A DNA stretch of 31,455 bases from JAWBOD01 sp964651405 (GCA_964651405.1 CAZYZB010000008.1:1-31455), one strand, 5' to 3'. Shown: positions 8,287 to 16,510, counted from the stretch's first letter. Numbers and translations: made by a program. Notes: generated from the sequence alone by a model not told the origin.

Positions 8287-9537
8287 TTATTCCCAGGTAT
8301 CTAAAGCAAGTTTAAGTTCCTTGTAATTCTTTGCATATTCTTTCAATGAAATATGGTTCATCACAGCATCTATTGCTTGCCTCATGGCCTTTGCTCCAGC
8401 TTCTGTTCCAAGAGGATGACCATGGATTCCTCCACCTGCTTGAATTATTATATCCTTTCCCAGAGTCTTTACAAGATATGGAACGTGTCCAGGATGCAGA
8501 CCGCCTGAACAAACAGCAAACATCGGCTTGACTTCATGCCAATTCTCAGCCAGGTAATGACCTTGTTCTTTTACAATTCTTTTCTCAACTTCATGTTCGA
8601 TTTCTAGAATTTCTTCTTTAACGCCTTCCATTTTTCCAATTATTGTTCCTATGTGCAACTGGTCCAGTCCTATCAGTCTAGCAACATCGGCAACAACAAC
8701 CATTGATATGCCATGCTTTCCACGAGTAAAGGCTGCGTGACCAGCCCTATGGCCGTGTAAAACTAATTTCAAATCTTCGTTCGCTTCTCTTAATGCCTGC
8801 AGAGCAGACCAACCAACTGTAACAATGTCAACCATAGCATATTCTCCACCAGCATGTTTCACATAATTTGCCCTTGCCAACATAGTGTCTAAATCAGCTG
8901 TTATATTCGGCATGTAAACCTTTCTTTCTCCAGTCTCTCTTTCTGCTTTGTCTCTCTTCACTAAAGTCTCTATGATTCTTTTCTCGAAATTGTTAAAGGA
9001 AAGACTAGATAAGTTCTCATCGTCTTTAACAATATCTATTCCGCCATGCCAAGCTTCATATGCAACTTTTGCATGCTCTTCCTCATTTAATCCAAGCTTC
9101 GGTTTAATTATAGTTCCACACAAAGGTCTTCCCCAGATTTTTAACAACTCCCTTATTCCTTTTATTCCGTATAACGGACCTTTGAACGACTTCATTAGCT
9201 CGTAGGGCCACTTGACGTCTTCCAATCTTAAATTTTTTACAGCCTTCATTCCAAAAATGTTGCCAGCGATGCTTGAAAGAATTTGAGGCATGTTTCCTGG
9301 CTCAAATAGTTCTAAAGGATAAGCAATCTTTACACCATTTCCTTTAATTTCAAAGACCTTTGCACCTAGATTCTTTATCTTCTCACTCATTGTCTTAACT
9401 TCTGTCCATGTACCTATAGATGATTCAGCTGCAATATGCTCAGCTGCTTGCTTTATAGAAGTTCCTTTTGATGGTTCAATCCTAAACTTACAGATCAAAT
9501 CATTTCTTCCTGGAGTGTACTTTAGATCTATGTACAA
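8287..9537 (-). CDS. rbcL: Form III ribulose-1,5-bisphosphate carboxylase (RuBisCO large subunit)
   Basis: Carboxylates RuBP to two 3-phosphoglycerates, the third step of the AMP pathway. All key active-site elements are visible: TWTEV (E46), N93 in GNIFG, GTIIKPKLGL (K145, K147), GGIDIVKDDE with the carbamylated lysine K171 and D173/E174, HGHRAGH (H261), loop 6 GKMEG (K302), CSGGLHPGH and the GGG phosphate grip at 368-370. At 416 residues and without a small subunit it fits the archaeal form III. The start is TTG at 9537, inside the 3' end of the upstream gene. The same frame is closed by TGA two codons before it, and AAGGTGA (9550-9544) stands 6 nt upstream as Shine-Dalgarno sequence. Confidence 0.96.
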   Translation of the reverse strand: MYIDLKYTPGRNDLICKFRIEPSKGTSIKQAAEHIAAESSIGTWTEVKTMSEKIKNLGAKVFEIKGNGVKIAYPLELFEPGNMPQILSSIAGNIFGMKAVKNLRLEDVKWPYELMKSFKGPLYGIKGIRELLKIWGRPLCGTIIKPKLGLNEEEHAKVAYEAWHGGIDIVKDDENLSSLSFNNFEKRIIETLVKRDKAERETGERKVYMPNITADLDTMLARANYVKHAGGEYAMVDIVTVGWSALQALREANEDLKLVLHGHRAGHAAFTRGKHGISMVVVADVARLIGLDQLHIGTIIGKMEGVKEEILEIEHEVEKRIVKEQGHYLAENWHEVKPMFAVCSGGLHPGHVPYLVKTLGKDIIIQAGGGIHGHPLGTEAGAKAMRQAIDAVMNHISLKEYAKNYKELKLALDTWE

Positions 9538-9835
9538 CCATTTTCACCTTTTCAATTTTTAATGGAGTTGGCTTCTCTTCATTAGATGTTTTATAAGCAT
9601 CATAAGCAAGAAATATGCTACACCACAAAGACCAGAATATTACCCAAAACATAACCGGGAAGATTATTGGATATCTAGCTATAAGCATGAGCAATATTGA
9701 AAATAACCAGATTAAGCAATATAATATAAAAACTACAAGCCCTTTGATAACCTGCTTGCCTAGATAAAAATATCCTAATCCCCACACTAGAAAATTCAAA
9801 AGCATCGCGTTCCCAGTACTTTTCTCTTTTTTCAT
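9500..9835 (-). CDS. Small multi-pass membrane protein, TM2-like
   Basis: A protein of 111 residues with three hydrophobic stretches (about 9-28, 31-52, 56-80) and a basic C-terminal tail. The GLGYFYLGK motif near 20-27 followed by a second helix recalls TM2-domain or DUF5683-like proteins. Its last 38 nt overlap the start of rbcL in another frame, so the two are probably translationally coupled. The overlap encodes the Lys/Arg-rich tail, which may therefore be constrained by rbcL. Function unknown; its place between the isomerase and RuBisCO suggests a membrane role linked to this pathway, but that is inference. Confidence 0.72.
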   Translation of the reverse strand: MKKEKSTGNAMLLNFLVWGLGYFYLGKQVIKGLVVFILYCLIWLFSILLMLIARYPIIFPVMFWVIFWSLWCSIFLAYDAYKTSNEEKPTPLKIEKVKMVVHRSKVHSRKK

Positions 9836-9843
9836 ATTATCAC

Positions 9844-10110
9844 TTAATAGCCTATACCAAAATAAATAGATAAAATAAGAAAAAATATTGATAGTACAAC
9901 ATAAATAATTATAATTTTGTTTAAAATATTTTGATATTTAATTTGATTTTCTTCTTTTACAAAAAATAAAATTATTGCATAAAATATTAAAACTGGTAAA
10001 AAAATTATAGCATCTAAACTTAGTTCAGGTTTAATGTAAATGATAAATAAAAATATAAAAATTATTATTATGCTTGCTATTTTTTTTGTTTTTAAACTAG
10101 TCCTTTTCAT
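9844..10110 (-). CDS. Small hydrophobic protein, three predicted membrane helices
   Basis: This 88-residue protein is very rich in Ile, Leu and Phe, with helices at about 10-26, 33-51 and 65-85 and short Lys-rich loops. Its ATG overlaps the TGA of the isomerase gene as ATGA (10110-10107), a classic coupling signal, which supports it being translated. It ends 8 nt before the next membrane protein. No family is recognised. The AT-rich composition exaggerates hydrophobicity, so the call as a real gene rests mainly on the coupled start and operon position. Confidence 0.6.
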   Translation of the reverse strand: MKRTSLKTKKIASIIIIFIFLFIIYIKPELSLDAIIFLPVLIFYAIILFFVKEENQIKYQNILNKIIIIYVVLSIFFLILSIYFGIGY

Positions 10111-10928
10111 TTTAACATCCTCAAAATGTTTCCTGGTGTCATTATTCCTTTTTCTGTAACCACTCTAGTGACAAACTTCCATGGCGTGATATCAAAGGCT
10201 GGGTTTCTTACCTTCAAGGTCTTCATATGCTCATGATAAATTTCATGTGGGCTTCTTTCTTCAATAATTAACTTTTCTCTTTTATCAATTTTTAACGTAT
10301 TACCAACAACATAGAATGGTTTCTTATGCTCTCTAGCAACGACTGCTATTGGATAAGTCCCTATCTTGTTGACAACGCCTTCCTTCCTAAAAGCATCACA
10401 ACCAACAATTACAATATCAACATTCTTAATGAAAAATTCAGTTGCAGAATCTGTAATTAAAATAACGTTCATTCCTTTTTTGCTTAATTCTTTTGCAGTT
10501 TTTATTCCTTGATGTCTTGGTTCTGTCTCAGTTGCATAAACAGTAATTTTCTTTCCTTCCCTCCAAGCATGCTCAATTACAGCGCATGCCTCACCTGAAT
10601 GGCAGTGAGTCATTATTGAGTAGCCGTCTTTTATCAAACGACTTCCTCTTTTTGCTATTTCCTTGTTCATCTGACCAAGTTTTCTTAATAGCTTGTTTAT
10701 TGTCTCTAGGGTTTTGTCTCTTTCAAGAATCTCCAAACAATTATGCAATATAACTGCTGTAGGTCTAGTCTTTTCTATTAAACGAGCAGTGCGGTCAAAA
10801 TCTTTTCCAAACCCCTTTTCTTTTGAATAACTTCTTAAAAACTTCAAACTTTCAATAGCAATCTCTTTTGCTCCCTGTATTTCCAAAGATTTTATCTTAG
10901 CAATAAACTCATCAAGGCTTTGGTGCAT
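10107..10928 (-). CDS. Ribose-1,5-bisphosphate isomerase (eIF2B-like family)
   Basis: Converts ribose 1,5-bisphosphate to ribulose 1,5-bisphosphate, linking AMP phosphorylase to RuBisCO. It belongs to the eIF2B-alpha/methylthioribose-1-phosphate isomerase superfamily. Counting from the ATG at 10928, the likely catalytic cysteine is C109 in MTHCHSGEA and the catalytic aspartate D178 in GCDAF, followed by NKIGTYP. At 273 residues it is a little short of the usual 320. A longer frame reaches 11024, but its extra 32 residues are hydrophobic and run through the divergent promoter and pcm. MHQSLDEF is therefore chosen, and a TATA box lies about 26 nt before it. It heads the AMP-pathway operon. Confidence 0.92.
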   Translation of the reverse strand: MHQSLDEFIAKIKSLEIQGAKEIAIESLKFLRSYSKEKGFGKDFDRTARLIEKTRPTAVILHNCLEILERDKTLETINKLLRKLGQMNKEIAKRGSRLIKDGYSIMTHCHSGEACAVIEHAWREGKKITVYATETEPRHQGIKTAKELSKKGMNVILITDSATEFFIKNVDIVIVGCDAFRKEGVVNKIGTYPIAVVAREHKKPFYVVGNTLKIDKREKLIIEERSPHEIYHEHMKTLKVRNPAFDITPWKFVTRVVTEKGIMTPGNILRMLK

Positions 10929-10960
10929 AAATTGATATATTCTTAGTATAAAATAAATAT
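10929..10960. promoter_or_regulatory. Compact divergent promoter for the AMP operon and pcm
   Basis: Only 32 nt separate the two start codons. For the plus strand, GATATATT (10934-10941) lies about 24 nt before the pcm ATG. For the minus strand, TATTTATTTTATA (10960-10948) lies about 26 nt before the isomerase ATG. Both transcripts would be leaderless. The TATA boxes are so close that the two polymerases probably compete. Confidence 0.6.
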
Positions 10961-11605
10961 ATGGTCTCAGATGAAAACGAGAAATTAATAGAAGGTATAA
11001 AATGCTTGGATTATTTGAAATCAAAAAACATTGAAGATGCTTTAAGGAAATTTAAGAGGGAGCACTTCGTCCCAGAAGGCATGAAGCATCTAGCTTATAG
11101 AGATTTTCCTATTTCTATTGGATTCAACCAAACAATTTCCCAACCATCAACTGTTGTGGCAATGACAGAAGCACTTGAAGTTAAACCTAGTCAAAAAATA
11201 TTGGAAATTGGAACTGGATCTGGTTGGCAAGCTGCAATACTGTCTTATTTATCTGGAGCAAAAGGTTTTGTTTATACAATTGAGATAATTGAAGAACTAG
11301 CTGAGTTTGCTAAAAAGAATTTGAAAAGACTTGGAATAAAAAATGTTGAAGTGTTTGAAAAGGACGGCTCAGAAGGATTAAAAGAGAAGGCACCATTCGA
11401 TAGAATTATAGTTACATCTGCTTGTCCTGAGATTCCCAAGCCATTGTTAGAACAGCTAAAAGATGGAGGGATAATGGTTTTGCCTATTGGAAACCTGTAC
11501 TTACAGGACATGTTTGTTGTTAAAAAATTAAAAGGTAAGATTGAAAAGAAATCAATTGGTTCTTTCATGTTTGTTCCATTAGTTGGAAAATATGGATTTA
11601 AGTAA
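10961..11605 (+). CDS. pcm: Protein-L-isoaspartate O-methyltransferase
   Basis: Repairs isoaspartyl residues in aged proteins using SAM. The 214 residues show the family's signature NQTISQPSTVVAM (about 53-65), a substrate-binding loop, then SAM motif I LEIGTGSGWQAAIL (about 80-93), TIEI at the end of strand 2, and DRIIVTSACPEIPKPLLEQL (about 148-167). Length is as expected for a single-domain Pcm. It is transcribed alone, divergent from the AMP operon and convergent with the DNA methyltransferase, with only 30 nt between stop codons. Confidence 0.93.
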   Translation: MVSDENEKLIEGIKCLDYLKSKNIEDALRKFKREHFVPEGMKHLAYRDFPISIGFNQTISQPSTVVAMTEALEVKPSQKILEIGTGSGWQAAILSYLSGAKGFVYTIEIIEELAEFAKKNLKRLGIKNVEVFEKDGSEGLKEKAPFDRIIVTSACPEIPKPLLEQLKDGGIMVLPIGNLYLQDMFVVKKLKGKIEKKSIGSFMFVPLVGKYGFK

Positions 11606-11621
11606 TAATTGTCGGTTCAAA

Positions 11622-11643
11622 GCAGGCCTCCTGCATTATTTTT
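11622..11643 (+). terminator. Hairpin plus T-run after pcm
   Basis: GCAGG-CCT-CCTGC (11622-11634) forms a 5-bp GC-rich stem followed by ATTATTTTT. It stands 17 nt after the pcm stop, in the short convergent gap. T-rich tracts terminate archaeal polymerase; the stem may only add a pause. Confidence 0.4.
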
Positions 11644-12800
11644 CAAGTAAAATTATGCTTTCTCTAATTTGACCAACTTTTATTNNNNNNNNNNNNNNNN
11701 NNNNNNNNNNNNNNNNNNNNNNNNNNNNNNNNNNNNNNNNNNNNNNNNNNNNNNNNNNNNNNNNNNNNNNNNNNNNNNNNNNNNCCGATTCTTTCGGCAA
11801 GCTCGGCAGTTATTTTATCGACTTCAACAGCTCTGTCAGGATAACAACCGCCGCCAATAACTATAGCCAGTTTTGCATTATTTTTACAAACTCTGTACAT
11901 TTCTCTCAAAGCTAGGTTCATATCCTTAAAATAAACTTTTGCAGACAATGGGAGATTCTCATCCAAGCCTAGGTCGCTTACATCAATATCATCAACTCTA
12001 GAACCTATGTAAGATCTTAGACTGTTTTCTGGAAGTTCAAAGAACAAAGAAGTCTCTATGTTATAGATTTTCGTGTATTCTATCTTGTTCAAATAAGGTG
12101 GGGATGTTATAACAGCATCTATTGACTCATCTTCCAAACTAAGTTTCCTAGCATCTCCTACCTCAACTCTAGTCTCTATTGGTCTTAGGTTTGTATTTCT
12201 CAAGTCCTTGAACATTTTCTTGATTTTATACTTGAAGTATTTTTTTAGTGGAGGCTTTCCTCTCTTTTCTATTTTTACAACTGCCCCATCTTTCATGGTC
12301 CAACTAGCTTTTATGGCAGAGTCTATCAAAGCAACTAAAAGAAAGTCTCTGGAATACTCATCCTGTATTTCCAAGATTTTATTCTTATAGAAAATAGTGT
12401 CTTCTAATGTGTAGCGGGAAAAAACTTTTGTTATGTGTTTTTCCTTTGGCAGATGTGCAGGTCTTTCAAATTTCCAACTAATTGCTTCTGAAACTGCTTC
12501 TTTTAATTTTTCCAAATCATAATCTCTTGTCTTCACTCTTGAAATAAAAACAAAAAGAGGCGAAACTTCAACGCCGACAGACCTTATTCCTCTTTGTTTA
12601 CAGGTCAACAAAGTAGTTCCTATTCCTGAGAACGGGTCAAGAGCTATCGAGTTCTCATTTAATTGGAACCTATCAATAAAAGTGTCTACCAGTTGCTTTG
12701 AAAATCCCTCTTTAAAATAATACCAGTTATGAATCGGTTCTTTTTTATTTGGGATAAATGTAACTAGATCTTTTAATTCTGGAGCCTCAGAAAAAATCAT
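11636..12800 (-). CDS. SPPY-type DNA methyltransferase, interrupted by assembly gap
   Basis: It transfers a methyl group to an amino nitrogen in nucleic acid, probably DNA. Motif I DPFSGIGTT is at 55-63 and the catalytic TSPPY at 232-236. The order (SAM site first, catalytic motif second) differs from the common beta-class order. A run of 100 N (11685-11784) hides about 35 residues. Beyond the gap one frame closes at once (11664), but another reads KVGQIRESIILLEK to a stop at 11636. The latter looks like a normal methyltransferase C terminus, so I take it as the true end, implying a gap size not divisible as drawn. Its ATG overlaps the FEN1 stop (ATGA). An RNA guanine-N2 methyltransferase is the main alternative. 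Confidence 0.78.
11685..11784. other. Assembly gap (100 N)
   Basis: Exactly 100 N within the methyltransferase gene, the conventional placeholder for a scaffold join of unknown length. Neighbouring gene order across it is supported only by the two ends of one gene. Confidence 0.99.
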
Positions 12801-13810
12801 TTTAACCAGCTTCCTAGAGATTTTTGCTTTGATGTAGATAATGTTTTAATTACTTTTTCTACTCTCTCTTGAGAGAATTCAAACCCATCAACCATTAATT
12901 TCAAAATTTTATCAGGTTGAGGTTGTATTGACTCGATTTTAACATTCTTCTCCACTGATGGATTTAAATAAAAATCATAGATCTCTTTCGCAGGTGTCTC
13001 AAAGTTCCATTCAACGTTTTTAAAAACTTTATCGAAAGTTTTTTCTTTTTTTACCAGTTCTAGAGCCTTCTTGGGTCCGTATCCTTTGATTCCTGGGTTA
13101 TAATCTGTACCAACCAGCAATCCTATGATAATCAGTTGCTCTCTAGTAACTCCTAATTCTTTTAATACTTTTTCAAGCTCTATCAGCTCTGGCTTGATCT
13201 CTATGTATGTATCCTGTCTAGGAAGTTTTCTTTTTCCAGTTATTGACAGGTTTCTTATAAGTCTTGGCGAATTGAATAGCAGGCTATCGCTGTCTTGGCT
13301 TGACACTCCATAAACTAAACCTTTTTGGCACAAGTAAGCGCATTGAGCTTCTCCTTCAGAAGGGGCTTGAACAATTGGAATTCCCATGTAGCCTAGCAAT
13401 GTTTTAGACTGATCAATCATCTCACCTGTCAAACGAGATGTCATTTGAGCTGCTTTTCTCGCTTCTCTTTCATCTCCAATAGATAAAGCTCCCTGCCATC
13501 TTACTTCTGCTTGATCTTTCAATGCTTGCCGTTCCTCCACTGTTGCTTTTTTAAAACCAATAGTAGGCCCATCAAAAACATAGACTAACTTTATGCCATT
13601 CTCTATGAGTTTAGCAGTTCTGTAGAATATTCCGCTTATATGACTTGTTATTCTTCCTTGAGAATCCTTTAAAGGAGTTCCATCTGGTTGACGAATTATG
13701 CTAAGAAACTGATGTAACCATAGAAAGGCGTCTACTGCTATTGTCTTTTCTGTTAAATTTTCTATTTCTAATTCCTTTTTTGGTAGGATATCAAAGATCT
13801 GAACTCCCAT
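12797..13810 (-). CDS. fen: Flap endonuclease 1
   Basis: Structure-specific 5' flap nuclease of Okazaki-fragment maturation and repair. It begins MGVQIFDILP, where the residue after the initiator Met is part of the active site. A longer frame to 13825 adds five residues and is rejected for that reason. Conserved parts include VFDG (first metal ligand), the EGEAQCAYL acidic site (about 150-158), SQDSDSLLF and GTDYNPGIKGYGPKKA (helix-hairpin-helix region). The C terminus ends in a PCNA-interacting box QKSLGSWL (329-336). Length 337 is normal. It follows the radical SAM gene by 21 nt and overlaps the methyltransferase by 4 nt, so the three form one unit. Confidence 0.96.
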   Translation of the reverse strand: MGVQIFDILPKKELEIENLTEKTIAVDAFLWLHQFLSIIRQPDGTPLKDSQGRITSHISGIFYRTAKLIENGIKLVYVFDGPTIGFKKATVEERQALKDQAEVRWQGALSIGDEREARKAAQMTSRLTGEMIDQSKTLLGYMGIPIVQAPSEGEAQCAYLCQKGLVYGVSSQDSDSLLFNSPRLIRNLSITGKRKLPRQDTYIEIKPELIELEKVLKELGVTREQLIIIGLLVGTDYNPGIKGYGPKKALELVKKEKTFDKVFKNVEWNFETPAKEIYDFYLNPSVEKNVKIESIQPQPDKILKLMVDGFEFSQERVEKVIKTLSTSKQKSLGSWLK

Positions 13811-13831
13811 AAATATAATAAACAAACTAAA

Positions 13832-15403
13832 TTAGATAAAACCACTATATGTTTTCTTATAAAGTGGGTCTGCCTCCAGTTCTTTTATATTCCTTTTGTA
13901 AAGTTCTGAATCTAGATTTTTGCCAGTTATTTTCTCCCACTCTGGAATTGTTGTTGAGTATTTTTCCTGTATGTCATCCCTATACCATTGTGGTATAACA
14001 TTAAATGCACAGAAAGGAACTATCCTTCCATCTGGTTGCGCATAATGTATGCAACACTTTTTAACACGTTCAATATCATAATTCCACAAGTCCATGAAAT
14101 GCATCATCCCAACAAACAAAGACTTGTGATGTAGTTTTCCTAGAGATTTATAGTCTCCATATCTTAGAATGTTAAATAGTATTTTGGAGAGCTTCAAATC
14201 CTTTGGTTGTCTCTCTTTGTCTACAAAACTGTTTAATTTTGTGACTAATTTTAGTGTGGTGATAACCTTCCCATGAGCTCCTTTAGCTTGTCTAGATAAT
14301 TCATTTAAAAATTCTAAAAATCCTTCAACATCAAAAAATCTAGGTAAAGGAACTATTTTATTTCCATCTAAGAATAAGTAAGTAGCCATACCGCACGCTG
14401 GATGTGCTGTTAGTTCATATTTTGATTGATTTGTCAAAGCTTCAAGATAATGGGTTATTGGAGTGACTGTTGGGACAGGATACCAATCTTCTTTAATAAC
14501 CATACCATTTGTTTGCTCTTCTATCTTCTTTATAACATCTGGAATTGTTATTCTAAATTTCTTAACATCTGCTTTTGATATTCTACCAACCAAAGAGACT
14601 GGTTGATAATTAACTCCACGAATAACATTTACATTCTTTATTCCAAATTTTAAAATATCTCCAACATTGCTATCATTAACAGTGTTTATTACAGTTGGAA
14701 CAAGCACTATTCCTATGTCAGACTTTCTACAATTATCTAATATTTTAGGGATTTCCCAATGATTTTTTGGATTTGTCTTAGGCGTAGTTCCATCAAAGCT
14801 TAAGTAAATTGTATTTACACCTGCTTTCCTAATTTTCTTAGTAAATTCTAAACTTTGAGAAAAGCGAATACCATTTGTATTTAATTGAACATGATCATAG
14901 CCTTCTTCCTTCGCAATCTTAATTATATCAACTATGTCTTTTCTCATCAAAGGTTCACCGCCCGTCAATTGTACTGCGTTAGCAGGAACAGGCCTTTCTT
15001 CTCTCATTAATCTTAACATTTTCCTTATCTGATCTAAATTAGGTTCGTAAACGTACCCCATTTTTTTAGCAAAAAAGAAACAATAGAAGCATTGCAAATC
15101 ACATCTATTTGTAACAACTACATTTCCTAAGGCTGTATGAGAAGTGTGCATGCTGCATAGGCCGCAGTTCTTTGGACATTCATTTTTTAATTCAACGTTT
15201 GGATTTTTAATTCCCTTACCGTCATGAAAATAACCCATGGATTTTTTATACATTTCATAATCTCCCCAGTATAAGTCTAAGAAATCTCCATGTTTTGGAC
15301 AATTCTTTTTTATCCAAACTTTTTTATTTTCTTCAAAAATAGTTGCTGGTAATATTTTTAAACACTCTGGACAAATGGACTGCGTTTCTTTTATAAAATT
15401 CAT
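13832..15403 (-). CDS. Radical SAM protein of the tetraether lipid synthase (Tes) family
   Basis: The family (MJ0619-like) joins the phytanyl chains of archaeol-type lipids into macrocyclic or tetraether lipids at the membrane. The 523 residues show an N-terminal CPEC (11-14) with C35 forming a rubredoxin-like metal site, a CPKNCGLC cluster motif (76-83) and the radical SAM motif CDLQCFYC (101-108). GGEP is at 149-152, and a C-terminal Cys group (KKCCIHYAQ...PFCAF) probably holds a further cluster. Order and length match Tes as I know it. Other MJ0619-type radical SAM enzymes of unknown role remain possible. A TATA box (TTTATAAG) about 27 nt before the ATG implies a leaderless mRNA divergent from the PAP2-like gene. 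Confidence 0.82.
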   Translation of the reverse strand: MNFIKETQSICPECLKILPATIFEENKKVWIKKNCPKHGDFLDLYWGDYEMYKKSMGYFHDGKGIKNPNVELKNECPKNCGLCSMHTSHTALGNVVVTNRCDLQCFYCFFFAKKMGYVYEPNLDQIRKMLRLMREERPVPANAVQLTGGEPLMRKDIVDIIKIAKEEGYDHVQLNTNGIRFSQSLEFTKKIRKAGVNTIYLSFDGTTPKTNPKNHWEIPKILDNCRKSDIGIVLVPTVINTVNDSNVGDILKFGIKNVNVIRGVNYQPVSLVGRISKADVKKFRITIPDVIKKIEEQTNGMVIKEDWYPVPTVTPITHYLEALTNQSKYELTAHPACGMATYLFLDGNKIVPLPRFFDVEGFLEFLNELSRQAKGAHGKVITTLKLVTKLNSFVDKERQPKDLKLSKILFNILRYGDYKSLGKLHHKSLFVGMMHFMDLWNYDIERVKKCCIHYAQPDGRIVPFCAFNVIPQWYRDDIQEKYSTTIPEWEKITGKNLDSELYKRNIKELEADPLYKKTYSGFI

Positions 15404-15471
15404 AAAACCAACTTTTGGAACTTTTCAAAACTTATAAAAGTTTATATATTTTGAATTATATAAACTTTACT
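15404..15471. promoter_or_regulatory. Divergent promoter with a shared dyad
   Basis: TTTATATATT (15441-15450) lies about 27 nt before the ATG at 15472. On the minus strand a TATA-like TTTATAAG lies about 27 nt before the radical SAM ATG. The inverted repeat AAACTT-ATAA-AAGTTT (15428-15443) overlaps both, so one bound protein could block both directions. Confidence 0.5.
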
Positions 15472-16035
15472 ATGAATATTTATAAAGTTCTTTCATTCAT
15501 TCTAGCACCTCCGATGATTGCATTTTATGTAACTATTATATTTTCCTTATTTTCACCAATCGGATTGGGTTCTATAAACGCTCTTTCGAGCATAACTATT
15601 GGAATTATATTTTTAGTTTTAGTTCCTTTTTTATCAACATATTATTTTACTAAAGGAATCATTAATGTTGATAAAAAAGAAGATAGAGTGATTCCTTATC
15701 TAGTTTCAATTGTTGGCTATTTAGCAGCATCTGCAGTATTCTGGCTTTTAAACGCACATGCCATGTTTTTAATATCTATGTCTTATGTTTTTGTGACATC
15801 TGCAGTTTCTATTATAAATATTTTTTGGAAGATATCTGCACATACAGCAGGAACTGCTGGTCCAATTACTGCCTTAATATATGTTTTCGGATTAAATTTA
15901 ATACCGATTTATTTAATAACTTTGTTAACACTTTGGGTTAGACTTAAGATTAAAGCACACGACATTTTACAACTAATAAGCGGAGCAGTAATAGCTATTT
16001 TAATAACTTCAATAGTTTATACAATATTGTGGTAA
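15472..16035 (+). CDS. PAP2-like membrane phosphatase family protein
   Basis: A polytopic protein of 187 residues with five or six membrane helices. A conserved segment, KISAHTAGTAGPITA at about 118-132, resembles the PAP2 SGH motif, and a later RLKIKAHDILQLISG (about 157-171) resembles the third PAP2 motif with its histidine. Some canonical residues (SGH) appear as SAH. This agrees with divergent archaeal PAP2 proteins, which act on lipid or isoprenoid phosphates, but activity is uncertain. The frame is open to 15415, yet that start lies upstream of the TATA box, so MNIYKVL at 15472 is chosen. It leads an operon with the regulator 1 nt after its stop. Confidence 0.75.
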   Translation: MNIYKVLSFILAPPMIAFYVTIIFSLFSPIGLGSINALSSITIGIIFLVLVPFLSTYYFTKGIINVDKKEDRVIPYLVSIVGYLAASAVFWLLNAHAMFLISMSYVFVTSAVSIINIFWKISAHTAGTAGPITALIYVFGLNLIPIYLITLLTLWVRLKIKAHDILQLISGAVIAILITSIVYTILW

Positions 16036-16036
16036 T

Positions 16037-16510
16037 ATGAATATCGAAGATATTGAGAAAGATATTTACTCAAGTTTTGCAAATTTAGCTTCAACTATAG
16101 GCTATTCTGAAATTCATGGAAGAATAATTGCTGCTTTGATGGTTTCTGGCAAAAAACTATCACTGCAGGATTTAGCTAAGAAAACAGGATACTCAATATC
16201 AACTCTTTCCTTAAGTTTAGACCTGCTAGAATTTTTTGGAATGATTAAGAAAATAAAAAACGCTGGTGATAGAAAATTATATATTGAACTTCACGGAGAC
16301 TTGTTGGAAGGCCTTAAAAAGGCTTTTGTAGTGAGAATTCAAAAAAGTGTAAATGATAGCCTAAGGAGATTTAGCGAATATAAAGAAAGTCTGAAAGCCT
16401 CTAAGAGTAAGGATAGTAAAAAAGTTATGAATGTATTAAATATACTGGAAGGAGAAATCAAAAGACTAGATAAATATATAAATTTGTTAGCAAAACTAAA
16501 GCTAAAGTGA
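16037..16510 (+). CDS. GbsR/MarR-like winged-helix regulator
   Basis: A protein of 157 residues. Residues 20-85 form a winged helix: IHGRIIAALMVSG, then LSLQDLAKKTGYSISTLSLSLDLLEFFGMIKK as recognition region and a basic wing (NAGDRKLYIEL). A long helical C terminus (about 90-157) would serve dimerisation. GbsR-type proteins are DNA-binding repressors, often controlling a nearby membrane or osmolyte gene. It starts 1 nt after the PAP2-like gene and probably regulates its own operon, perhaps through the dyad at 15428-15443 (inference). Confidence 0.83.
   Translation: MNIEDIEKDIYSSFANLASTIGYSEIHGRIIAALMVSGKKLSLQDLAKKTGYSISTLSLSLDLLEFFGMIKKIKNAGDRKLYIELHGDLLEGLKKAFVVRIQKSVNDSLRRFSEYKESLKASKSKDSKKVMNVLNILEGEIKRLDKYINLLAKLKLK

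Noticed and set aside
8312..8531. Open frames inside rbcL on both strands
   Set aside because: Shadows of a highly conserved RuBisCO coding sequence.
10929..11024. N-terminal extension of the ribose-1,5-bisphosphate isomerase
   Set aside because: The 32 extra residues run through the divergent promoter and the pcm coding region and are not family-like.
11610..11640. GGTTCAAAG next to GCAGGCCTCCTGC as a tRNA remnant
   Set aside because: The T stem has a mismatch and the GC hairpin with following T-run is better explained as a terminator between convergent genes.
15415..15471. Upstream start for the PAP2-like gene
   Set aside because: It would lie before the TATA box that fits the ATG at 15472.
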